Of a stretch of DNA of 64,000 bases, positions 39,316 to 45,749 are shown one piece after another. Position 1 is the stretch's first letter. Every line of letters starts with the position of its first letter. The notes under the pieces were generated by a model. That model did not search any database, was not told the origin of the DNA, and worked only from the letters and a program-made list of their open reading frames with translations. The DNA is taken from contig QCNP01000001.1 of assembly GCA_003210095.1 (NCBI GenBank), positions 356,001 through 420,000 of the forward strand. Direction: 5' to 3'. The position numbers and the translations under genes were made by a program. The DNA is from Pelagibacteraceae bacterium AG-426-E17 (GTDB lineage Bacteria; Pseudomonadota; Alphaproteobacteria; Pelagibacterales; Pelagibacteraceae).

Positions 39316-39419
39316 AAAAAAAAAATTTTATAGCAAAAGAGCTTTTTTCTAGAAAATATAAACCAAGAGTAATTAAACCTAAAAAAGGTAAAGGTAGTTT
39401 TAAAAGAAAAAAAAAATAA
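39312..39419 (+). CDS. ArfA-like alternative ribosome-rescue factor (35 aa)
   Basis: A 35-residue open frame starting GTG at 39312, overlapping the stop of the upstream regulator (AGTGA). The product ends KPRVIKPKKGKGSFKRKKK. The KGKGS-aromatic-x-RK motif preceded by an F-x-R-K/R-V segment is the conserved core of ArfA, which recruits RF2 to ribosomes stalled on truncated mRNA. ArfA homologues in alphaproteobacteria are similarly short and basic. No hairpin for the tmRNA-linked control known in E. coli arfA is evident, though the gene ends in a long A run. Identity rests on one motif. Confidence 0.65.
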   Translation: MKKKNFIAKELFSRKYKPRVIKPKKGKGSFKRKKK

Positions 39420-39425
39420 ACTTGT

Positions 39426-41132
39426 TTACCTACTTAATTTCCTAAAAACAGTAAGTGGTAAATTCCCCCTAGAAACATTAGCGGTCTCATCTCCTTGAAA
39501 TAATTTGTAATCAAAACACATTTGTTTTATGTCAGGTGCTCTGACAACTTCGACCATATCACTATCAAACATGACATCTTCATCAACCAAATCTTTTACA
39601 TATTCGTTGTAAAATACATCTAAAAAGGCTCTATTGTTCATTACCACATGTGTTGCGTCCTTGAGTTTTGCATCGCTAAAAGTTTTGTTTATTCCTAAAT
39701 ATTTATTTAAATAATAAATCAACGTGAAATCACCACCTCCACAATCAGCGATTCTAAAAGTAGCAATTTCCTCTTTTGTGTGATTTTTTTTAATTTTTTT
39801 TACTAATTCTTTATAGGATGCTCCCCAGTAATCTAATTCGAACTTACCTAAACTATTTTCATATTTTGGAAATGAATAATTAACATAAGAGTATTGGTAA
39901 GGTGTTAAATATAAAAATCTGTAAAAAGACAATGAAAATAAAATTAATACAATGATAATGCTTATTTTAGATGTCCAAGTTTTCTTAAATTGTAAAAAAA
40001 GATGTTCAAGTGCAATAGATCCAATTAGACAATATAGCGGTACTATAAACAAAAATAATCTAATATTATCGTAAATACTTACATTCATAGAGATTGTAAT
40101 AATTATGGGAAAAAGGGTTACGAATAACAGTATTATAAATTTTAAATTAAAATTTGAAATGTCTCTTTTTATTTGAAGGTTTCTTTTGAAAATTAAAACT
40201 AAAGACATCAAAGCTAATAAGGTAGAATAAAAGGGCATTCTATACTTTAAAATATCCAGAAAATAAGTTTTTGGTGTGTTAAAAACTTCATACCACTCAC
40301 CATTGATTAATCCAATTTTTGGACCATAAATCCATGACAAGGTTTTAGCCACGATTTTTGAAAAGAAGTTAACAAAGTTTCCTTTTTGAACTTCAATTAT
40401 CATATGTGGCCAACACATAAGGGTTATTAGGATTGTAATGAAAATGGCAATTAGAGAATGAGAAATTAATCTTTTTGATAGAGCCCAATATTTAGAATTA
40501 TATTCAAAAAATAAATAAATTAAACCAACTATGACAACTGGTAAAATAATTATTGGAAAAGTAAGTCTTACACCGCAACCAAATCCAATAAAAAAAGATG
40601 CTAGTAATAAATTTTTAATTTTTCCATTTTCTTCAATTAAATATTTATAAAAAAAATAACTAAACCAAATAAAAGAAAAGAAAATAATAATATCCTTAGA
40701 ATTGATACCCATATGCCCAAAAAAAAACGGGTTTAGTAAAGTTAATAAACAGGCAAATAAAGCTATACTTTGGTTAAAAATTTTTTTTGAAATCAAATAA
40801 AGACCCAAAATACTCAGGCTTGCAAAAGAAAAATTAATAATATGCATTATTTCTGCAAGATTATTTATAAAAAAATTTCTGTTGATTAAAAAAATAATGT
40901 GAGAAATAGAATATGATAGTGTGTCATAAAAACCAGGATAGAACTCAATATTTCTAAAATCTAGTCTATCTACAGCACCTAAAGTTGCATAAAATTGAAA
41001 TCTGACATTACCATTTATATGGTGAAAATATTCATCCCATGAAAATCCAGTGATTACAGATGAATACAGACCTAAAAGAAGAAGGCTGAAAATAAATATA
41101 ATCTTAAATGCTTTTAGTAAATTGGATCCCAT
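39426..41132 (-). CDS. GT-C type membrane glycosyltransferase (ArnT/PMT-like)
   Basis: 568 residues with about ten to twelve hydrophobic helices over the first 430 residues and a soluble C-terminal tail. The first outer loop holds SWDEYFHH (residues about 31-38), matching the DE motif where GT-C enzymes place their catalytic acid, and a basic RLTFP loop follows later. Such enzymes use polyprenyl-phosphate sugars to glycosylate envelope lipids or proteins on the periplasmic side. Substrate unknown. ATG at 41132. It borders the tRNA-debris region to the right. Confidence 0.78.
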   Translation of the reverse strand: MGSNLLKAFKIIFIFSLLLLGLYSSVITGFSWDEYFHHINGNVRFQFYATLGAVDRLDFRNIEFYPGFYDTLSYSISHIIFLINRNFFINNLAEIMHIINFSFASLSILGLYLISKKIFNQSIALFACLLTLLNPFFFGHMGINSKDIIIFFSFIWFSYFFYKYLIEENGKIKNLLLASFFIGFGCGVRLTFPIIILPVVIVGLIYLFFEYNSKYWALSKRLISHSLIAIFITILITLMCWPHMIIEVQKGNFVNFFSKIVAKTLSWIYGPKIGLINGEWYEVFNTPKTYFLDILKYRMPFYSTLLALMSLVLIFKRNLQIKRDISNFNLKFIILLFVTLFPIIITISMNVSIYDNIRLFLFIVPLYCLIGSIALEHLFLQFKKTWTSKISIIIVLILFSLSFYRFLYLTPYQYSYVNYSFPKYENSLGKFELDYWGASYKELVKKIKKNHTKEEIATFRIADCGGGDFTLIYYLNKYLGINKTFSDAKLKDATHVVMNNRAFLDVFYNEYVKDLVDEDVMFDSDMVEVVRAPDIKQMCFDYKLFQGDETANVSRGNLPLTVFRKLSR

Positions 41133-41184
41133 TTAATATAATTATCACAAAAAAATTTTTATTTAAGTTGCTTTATATTATTTA

Positions 41185-41209
41185 ATTAATATTATTATAA
41201 GAAATATCA
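41185..41209 (+). repeat. 25-bp direct repeat, copy 1
   Basis: An exact 25-base copy of 42905-42929 in the same orientation. Copy 2 is the 3' coding end of the DUF4149 gene; this copy stands free, one base before a tRNA-Val 3' fragment. The AT-richness weakens it, but a 25-base perfect match within 64 kb is unlikely by chance. It marks a probable recombination junction. Confidence 0.6.
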
Positions 41210-41210
41210 A

Positions 41211-41265
41211 GAGTACTGCATTGACATTGCAGGGGTAGTTGGAGCGTAACCAACACGGCCCACCA
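41211..41265 (+). pseudogene. tRNA-Val (GAC) 3' remnant
   Basis: Starts within the D-arm and runs to the CCA end. Anticodon stem CTGCA/TGCAG encloses a 7-base loop TTGACAT with anticodon GAC. A 5-base variable loop, T-stem GTTGG/CCAAC, acceptor strand ACGGCCC, discriminator A and CCA follow. The T-loop reads AGCGTAA in place of the near-invariant TTCRANY, and no 5' half (a GGGCCGT strand) exists upstream. It is therefore a decayed fragment, not a working tRNA. Confidence 0.8.
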
Positions 41266-41309
41266 ATATTTAAATCATTATCAAAATATGATAAATCAAT
41301 AATATTATA

Positions 41310-42215
41310 ATGCTCAAAAATAATTTTAAAAATAAAAAAGTAATTTTCGCTGGTTGTGCAAAAAATTGTGAAAAATATTTATTAAAAACTTTAGAAAATA
41401 TAGAATTTTATTCATTGTTGTTCAAAGAAAGTTATCAAATTATTATTGAAAATGGATCATCTGATAAAACAAGGGAAATTTTAAATTCGAATAAAAAATC
41501 AAACTGTTATTATTTATTTGAAGATCAATTAGAAGAGTTTGATAATAGGGTATTAAGATTAGAAAATGCCAGAAATATTATTATTGATAAAATTAAAAGT
41601 GATCCTAAACTAATAGATTGTGATTTATTAATTCTGATGGATTTTGATGATATTGGAAACTATCAAATTAAGCATGAAAATATTATAAAATCTCTAGAAT
41701 TTCTATTTTCAAAAAATTCAATAGCTGGAGTATTTGCTAATCAAATTGGTACCTACTATGACATGTGGGCATTGCGTGATGAAAAATATTGCAAAAATGA
41801 CTTTTGGGTAGAAGTTTTACAAAAAATATGTTTAAAAATTTTACCACATGAACAATTAACTCAACTTATTTGTGATGAAATAAAAAAAGAATATATTGAT
41901 AATAAAACTTATTCTTTTAATGAAACCTTAGAACCAATTAAGGTTAACTCTGCTTTTGGTGGATTCGGGATATATAAAATTATTAATGTGTTAAAAAATA
42001 AAAAAAAATATAAAGGATCTCAATTTATAGATTTAAAATTTAAAGATAACACAACAAAAAAAATAAATTTCCAAAGATGTGAGCATGTGAATTTTAATTT
42101 AGGTTTAGTTGAACAGGGTTATGAATTATATATATTACCTTATTTAATTAATAGAAAGTTTAAGAGAATAACATTCCCACCTCAAGTTGTAGTAAATTTT
42201 ATTATTAAAAATTGA
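41310..42215 (+). CDS. Putative GT-A-type glycosyltransferase
   Basis: 301 residues. Near the N-terminus VIFAGCAKNCEKYLLKTLENIE and IIENGSSDKTREIL resemble the nucleotide-sugar fold of family-2-like enzymes; LLILMDFDDIGNY is a DxD-type metal motif; YYDMWALRD and SAFGGFGIYKI are seen in related putative glycosyltransferases. No membrane segment. It lies alone between a tRNA-Val 3' fragment and a tRNA (CAT) 5' fragment, so it was probably acquired. Acceptor unknown; may act with the GT-C enzyme to the left, though on the other strand. Confidence 0.7.
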   Translation: MLKNNFKNKKVIFAGCAKNCEKYLLKTLENIEFYSLLFKESYQIIIENGSSDKTREILNSNKKSNCYYLFEDQLEEFDNRVLRLENARNIIIDKIKSDPKLIDCDLLILMDFDDIGNYQIKHENIIKSLEFLFSKNSIAGVFANQIGTYYDMWALRDEKYCKNDFWVEVLQKICLKILPHEQLTQLICDEIKKEYIDNKTYSFNETLEPIKVNSAFGGFGIYKIINVLKNKKKYKGSQFIDLKFKDNTTKKINFQRCEHVNFNLGLVEQGYELYILPYLINRKFKRITFPPQVVVNFIIKN

Positions 42216-42284
42216 TATTATTTTCTAATAAGTTTAATTACTTGTAAGAGCATATTTATTAATATAAATAGTGACAGTTATTAA

Positions 42285-42324
42285 GGGCCTGTAGCTCAGT
42301 TGGTTAGAGCAGTACACTCATAAT
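42285..42324 (+). pseudogene. tRNA 5' remnant with CAT anticodon (Met or Ile2 type)
   Basis: GGGCCTG acceptor strand, TA, D-arm GCTC-AGTTGGTTA-GAGC, then anticodon strand GTACA and loop CTCATAA with anticodon CAT. After this the sequence diverges: the next bases cannot complete the anticodon stem and no T-arm or CCA end occurs downstream. The piece therefore breaks off just past the anticodon loop. The 3' fragment at 41211-41265 is from a different tRNA (acceptor strands mismatch at two positions). Confidence 0.8.
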
Positions 42325-42424
42325 TTCTTTCTCTTTAAAGAAACCAAATTCACTTCAAATAAGATAGCATTTGCAGGATTAATATAATTATTACAAAAAA
42401 ACCTTTGGTACTATTGTAGAGTTC

Positions 42425-42898
42425 TTAATTATTTGTAGGTTTAAAAATTAAACAAAGCCCGTTATTACAAAATCTTTTTCCAGTTTCACTAGGACCATCG
42501 GCAAAGACATGTCCATGATGAACTCCACAATTTGCACAATGATATTCAATTCTTTTCATTCCAAATGAGTAATCAATTTTGGTTTTAAACGCACCTGGCA
42601 AAGCTTCTGTAAAAGATGGCCAGCCAGTGCCACTGTCAAACCTAGCAGTGGACGCAAACAATTTTGCACCGCAGTTTGCACAATGATAAAAACCCTCCCT
42701 TTTTTCGTTTAAAAGGTCACTTGTAAACGGCCTTTCCGTTCCTTCATTAAACATTATTTCTTTTTGTTTTTTGGTGAGATTTTCATTTATAACTTTCTTT
42801 GCAACAGCCTTTGCAAACTTAAATGGCATTAAGAAAAAAGAAAAAAAAGTAATACCAAGCGATTTTATAAAAGTTCTTTTATCTAAGTTATATTTCAT
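42425..42898 (-). CDS. msrB: Exported methionine-R-sulfoxide reductase MsrB
   Basis: 157 residues. The N-terminus (KRTFIKSLGITFFSFFLMP, residues 7-25) is a signal resembling a twin-arginine signal with KR in place of RR. The MsrB domain follows: zinc cysteines C73, C76, C121, C124; TGWPSFTEALPG; HHGHVFADGP; and the catalytic C144 in KRFCNN. It reduces methionine-R-sulfoxide in proteins, here probably in the periplasm. Last gene of an ABM-DUF4149-msrB run; its ATG overlaps the preceding stop (TAATG). Confidence 0.93.
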   Translation of the reverse strand: MKYNLDKRTFIKSLGITFFSFFLMPFKFAKAVAKKVINENLTKKQKEIMFNEGTERPFTSDLLNEKREGFYHCANCGAKLFASTARFDSGTGWPSFTEALPGAFKTKIDYSFGMKRIEYHCANCGVHHGHVFADGPSETGKRFCNNGLCLIFKPTNN

Positions 42899-43290
42899 TA
42901 TTTTATTAATATTATTATAAGAAATATCATTTGCACCAAGTTTATCAGCACAGACACAAAATGGGATATTTTAAAATTTTTTTCTTCTCCCTTATCTTTA
43001 AATTTATTTATTAACGGCATTAAAAAAAAATTAGATATAAAAAATAAAATACAAATAGATAGCATTAAATAAAATTTAAGACTAAAATCACTTAAATAAG
43101 CTATCAATAAAACAACAATTAGGCTGATACTAAGATTTAGTAAGTAATATAAAGGAAATATACCTCTAATAAATTTTCTAGCATATTCCTCATTTAAGAA
43201 CCTAAATGTAGATGGAGCAACCACAAATGAAAAAAAAAGCATAACTCCTAAAAGTATTGCAGTTAAATATGTAACGCTTTCTTCAATCAT
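42898..43290 (-). CDS. DUF4149/TMEM205-like membrane protein
   Basis: 130 residues with four hydrophobic helices. LGVMLFFSFVVAPSTFRFLNEEYARKFIRGIFPLYY at residues about 14-49 fits the DUF4149 pattern (F-x-V-A-P-x-x-F then a G-x-x-F-P-x-Y). Function unknown. It overlaps its neighbours by one base each in an operon with a heme-monooxygenase-like gene and msrB. Its 3' end carries copy 2 of the 25-bp repeat. Confidence 0.82.
   Translation of the reverse strand: MIEESVTYLTAILLGVMLFFSFVVAPSTFRFLNEEYARKFIRGIFPLYYLLNLSISLIVVLLIAYLSDFSLKFYLMLSICILFFISNFFLMPLINKFKDKGEEKNFKISHFVSVLINLVQMIFLIIILIK
42905..42929 (+). repeat. 25-bp direct repeat, copy 2 (3' end of DUF4149 gene)
   Basis: Identical to 41185-41209. 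Here it encodes the last hydrophobic residues of the DUF4149 protein, so this is likely the parent copy. The interval between the copies, about 1.7 kb, contains both broken tRNAs, the GT-A-like gene and msrB. Confidence 0.6.
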
Positions 43291-43592
43291 TATAAAACAA
43301 CTTCAAATCCCTCAAAATTAGGTGCACCTAAATAAAGATCTTGATGCTGACCAGCATTTTTGTGAGCTAACCTAAAGGCTTCTGATTTAGTCCAATTAAT
43401 GAAGTCCTCTTTTGAATTCCATATACTATGTGATGCATACAAAGTAAATTCTTCGTTAGTATTTCCCTTAACTAAATGAAATTCTTTAAATCCTGGCACG
43501 CCTTTTAAATGAGTATCTCTATTTTTCCAAACACTCTCAAAGTCTTTTTCCTTACCAAGTACAATCTTAAATCTATTCATCGCTATAAACAT
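43290..43592 (-). CDS. ABM-domain protein, HmuD/HmuQ-like heme monooxygenase candidate
   Basis: 100 residues. MFIAMNRFKIVLGKEKDFESVWKNRDTHL followed by VPGFKEFHLVKG and LYASHSIWNSKEDFINWTKSEAFRLAHK resembles the HmuD/HmuQ heme-degrading enzymes of rhizobia, members of the antibiotic-biosynthesis-monooxygenase fold that includes IsdG. If correct, it opens heme to release iron. No heme transporter is adjacent, so activity is inferred from similarity only. First gene of the ABM-DUF4149-msrB operon. Confidence 0.75.
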   Translation of the reverse strand: MFIAMNRFKIVLGKEKDFESVWKNRDTHLKGVPGFKEFHLVKGNTNEEFTLYASHSIWNSKEDFINWTKSEAFRLAHKNAGQHQDLYLGAPNFEGFEVVL

Positions 43593-43702
43593 TGTGACTA
43601 TATATATTTATTAAATATAGTTTTATAGCTTAATCAGTGTGACACTCTGTTGCTTAAAAATTATAAATAAATAACCATATTCAAGTAAACGGGAGGAAAA
43701 CT

Positions 43703-43909
43703 ATGAAAAAATTAGCGTTAATTTTATCTTTTGTATTATTTACGAGCTCTGTATTTGCAGGTTCATGCCCAATGATGGCAAAAAACCTTGATGCAAAAAT
43801 CGCAGAAGCTCAAGAATTAAGAGATGCTGGAATGAAGGCTCACGATGATGGAGAGCACAAAAAATCAGTAGATCTTCTCAATAAAGCATTAGAAATGTTT
43901 AAAGGATAA
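43703..43909 (+). CDS. Small secreted protein, unknown function
   Basis: 68 residues: signal peptide (LALILSFVLFTSSVFA, cleavage after residue 19) and a mature part of about 49 residues. The mature part starts GSCPMMAKN and forms one amphipathic helical hairpin (AKIAEAQELRDAGMKAHDDGEHKKSVDLLNKALEMFKG), like a single TPR. An excellent ribosome site GGGAGG lies 5-6 bases before the ATG, rare in this genome, suggesting high expression. A hairpin with a G/C-rich stem follows the stop. I do not recognise a named family. Confidence 0.8.
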   Translation: MKKLALILSFVLFTSSVFAGSCPMMAKNLDAKIAEAQELRDAGMKAHDDGEHKKSVDLLNKALEMFKG

Positions 43910-43923
43910 ATTCTTTGGGGTTT

Positions 43924-43952
43924 GGGGCACCTGGCAACAGAACGCCCCTTTC
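43924..43952 (+). terminator. Hairpin after small secreted gene, containing repeat copy 1
   Basis: GGGGC-N15-GCCCC followed by a short T run, 15 bases after the stop of the small secreted protein gene, terminator-like but with few T. It includes GGCAACAGAACGCCCCT (43933-43949), which recurs at 44984-45000. Both copies end 2-3 bases before the stop codon (TAG) of a leftward gene, so both also lie immediately downstream of those genes. Confidence 0.5.
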
Positions 43953-44842
43953 TAATCGTTATACCCAATTTCTTTTAAATATTTTTTGGACATAACAGGA
44001 AACAGGTAAGCGTCGGAGTCTGTTGGTAAATTTTCCCACTTAAAATCTCTTTGTGGTGCAGTAAATTTCATATACTTTGTTGTAAATTGATATGGTTTTT
44101 CAAAAAATTCTTTTTTCATACCATACTCAGTCCCTTCAATGCTTTTATTTTTATTTATCTCTAAAATATAATTTCTAATTCCTTCATCTGCAGGTATAGC
44201 AATCCCCAGTGAAAAATGTGGATTGTACGCATGTCCAGATGTGCCAATAACTTGTCCTTTTTTTACGTTAAAGTTATTTTTAATAAGGTCTTCGCTATAT
44301 CCTCCACAATCTTCTGGTTTCATTTTTTTACGACCTTGTTCATATTGAAGTGGAATTTTACACTTGCCTTTCTTAAAACCTGGAACCAAAGGAGTTTCAT
44401 GTAAGTGGTAATATAAAATAATATTTCCATTAGTATCCAAAAAATAAATTCTTAAAGCATCAAATGGTTTTATAAGTTCTTTTCCCCCTGTAAAATGATC
44501 TTTACCTGCAACCACCCCGTACTTATCTTTTAAATATGATGTAGATCTTTGTTCTGCACTACTGTCTTCAATTTTTATTACCTTCATATCAGTTATTGCT
44601 ACTACTGGAGTTCCACGTCTTACCTCCATTGAGGTTCCTCTTTTCTCTTTATATGCTGAACATCCAACACAGCATCTGCCACCTCTAACACCAGAGTCCT
44701 TTTGAGCAGAAGGTCCGACCTTCACTCCATTAAAATAACATGGTAGTTTTTTATAAATTTTATGTTTTTTTGCTGCAAACGAATGCGAAGTAAAAAGAGA
44801 AAACATCAAAAATAGAAAAACGTATAGAGATAATCTTTTCAT
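43952..44842 (-). CDS. Secreted LytM/M23-like protein with degenerate active site
   Basis: 296 residues, signal peptide 1-23 (cleavage near SFA-A). Residues about 65-215 follow the M23 peptidase fold: MEVRRGTPVVAI, IILYYHLHE and VKKGQVIGTSGHAYNPHFSLGI. But the zinc residues are mostly lost: the HxGxD motif before GTPV reads KRGTS and the HxH motif reads H-F-S (H209 then S211). Six cysteines (35, 57, 58, 61, 161, 179) are unusual for the family and could form disulfides or bind a metal. It may act as a non-catalytic LytM activator in the periplasm. Flanked by the 17-bp repeat. Confidence 0.7.
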   Translation of the reverse strand: MKRLSLYVFLFLMFSLFTSHSFAAKKHKIYKKLPCYFNGVKVGPSAQKDSGVRGGRCCVGCSAYKEKRGTSMEVRRGTPVVAITDMKVIKIEDSSAEQRSTSYLKDKYGVVAGKDHFTGGKELIKPFDALRIYFLDTNGNIILYYHLHETPLVPGFKKGKCKIPLQYEQGRKKMKPEDCGGYSEDLIKNNFNVKKGQVIGTSGHAYNPHFSLGIAIPADEGIRNYILEINKNKSIEGTEYGMKKEFFEKPYQFTTKYMKFTAPQRDFKWENLPTDSDAYLFPVMSKKYLKEIGYND

Positions 44843-44983
44843 AAAATAAGTTTAACCAATCTTACAACGAAGTAATAGATCAAAAAAACCAACTAAAAAG
44901 AAAATAAGTCTTTCTGACAATGAAGTTTGCAATGAAGTAGTTTAATTAAGTGAGTAAATATGCTAATTTCTAATCTAATGCCG

Positions 44984-45000
44984 GGCAACAGAACGCCCCT
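44984..45000 (+). repeat. 17-bp repeat GGCAACAGAACGCCCCT, copy 2
   Basis: Same 17 bases as at 43933-43949, same orientation. With flanking bases it forms GGGC-AACAGAAC-GCCC. It sits directly after the stop codon of the leftward tesA-like gene, as copy 1 sits directly after the M23-like gene, so it may be a 3'-end element or a mobile palindrome. The rest of the 44843-45001 gap holds no gene I can support; it has two short CAATGAAGT repeats near 44919. Confidence 0.65.
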
Positions 45001-45001
45001 A

Positions 45002-45634
45002 CTAATCAAAATTAATTATACTTTCTTTTATTGTTTCTGAAATCACTTTAGCACCTTCAAAATTAGGATGAATACCATCACTTTGATTTAGTTTTGGGTT
45101 TAAAGCTACTTTTTTTAGTAAAAAAGGTATTAAAGTTAAATCATATTCTTCTGCTAATTTAGGAAAAATATCATCAAATCTCTTTTTATATGCTAATCCA
45201 TTTGTTGGAGACGCTTTCATGCCCGCTAAAATTATTTTTATATTTTTAGTTTTTATAATTTCTATAATTTTCCTTAAATTATTTTCTGTTTGATCTGGAT
45301 TAATTCTTCTTAGCATATCATTCGCACCTAATCCTAAAACAATCAAATCAATATCACCACCAGAGGTATATTCTTCAATTCTATACAATCCATCTTCAGA
45401 AGTATCTCCAGAAACACTTCCATTTATTACTCTGATATTATACCCAGTTTCTTTTAAATCATTTTCTAGGATTATTGATAGCGCTTGGTTTTCCTTCAAT
45501 CCATATCCAGACATTAAACTATCTCCGAATAATAGTATCTTATTTACATTCTCTAATTTATTATTCTCGCTACAACTAATCAAAATCAAGCTGATTAGAA
45601 ATGTTTTAAAAAATATTAATAGGTTATTTTTCAA
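45002..45634 (-). CDS. TesA-like SGNH esterase (lipoprotein)
   Basis: 210 residues from a TTG start at 45634 that overlaps the stop of a tiny upstream gene. A lipoprotein signal ends in LILISC (Cys 21). SGNH blocks: FGDSLMSGYGL (nucleophile Ser), VSGDTSEDGLYRI (Gly), GLGANDMLR (Asn) and SDGIHPNFEGAKV (Asp and His), matching the TesA/arylesterase family. It should hydrolyse acyl esters or thioesters at the membrane/periplasm. In many proteobacteria tesA is monocistronic beside an ABC exporter; none is present here. Confidence 0.88.
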   Translation of the reverse strand: MKNNLLIFFKTFLISLILISCSENNKLENVNKILLFGDSLMSGYGLKENQALSIILENDLKETGYNIRVINGSVSGDTSEDGLYRIEEYTSGGDIDLIVLGLGANDMLRRINPDQTENNLRKIIEIIKTKNIKIILAGMKASPTNGLAYKKRFDDIFPKLAEEYDLTLIPFLLKKVALNPKLNQSDGIHPNFEGAKVISETIKESIINFD

Positions 45635-45747
45635 TTTTTATTTTTCTTTTTTTCTCTTTTAATTTTTCTCTTTTCTTTCAAAGATAACTTGGGTTTCTTC
45701 ATTACACTCGAATCTTTAAATGATTTTCCACTATATCTTTTAGACAT
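45631..45747 (-). CDS. Small basic protein (38 aa), unknown
   Basis: A 38-residue frame from ATG at 45747 with a stop overlapping the TTG start of the esterase gene (TTGA). The product is strongly basic: MSKRYSGKSFKDSS, then a lysine/arginine-rich helix ending KREKKKNKN. It resembles no family I can name; such peptides often bind RNA or DNA. The tight overlap with the next gene and the 2-base gap to the preceding oxidoreductase make a real gene likely, but low-complexity A-rich sequence can give open frames by chance. Confidence 0.5.
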   Translation of the reverse strand: MSKRYSGKSFKDSSVMKKPKLSLKEKRKIKREKKKNKN

Positions 45748-45749
45748 AA

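Noticed and set aside
41211..42324. A split or permuted tRNA made from the two fragments
   Set aside because: Acceptor strands mismatch at two positions, anticodons differ (GAC and CAT), and the T-loop of the 3' piece is abnormal.
42325..42345. TTTCTTT/AAAGAAA hairpin after the tRNA fragment as a terminator
   Set aside because: The stem is A/T only with no T run following; probably chance in AT-rich sequence.
42285..42424. Group I intron in a tRNA with CAT anticodon
   Set aside because: The break is just after the anticodon loop, where such introns insert, but no 3' tRNA half occurs downstream, so a truncated tRNA is simpler.
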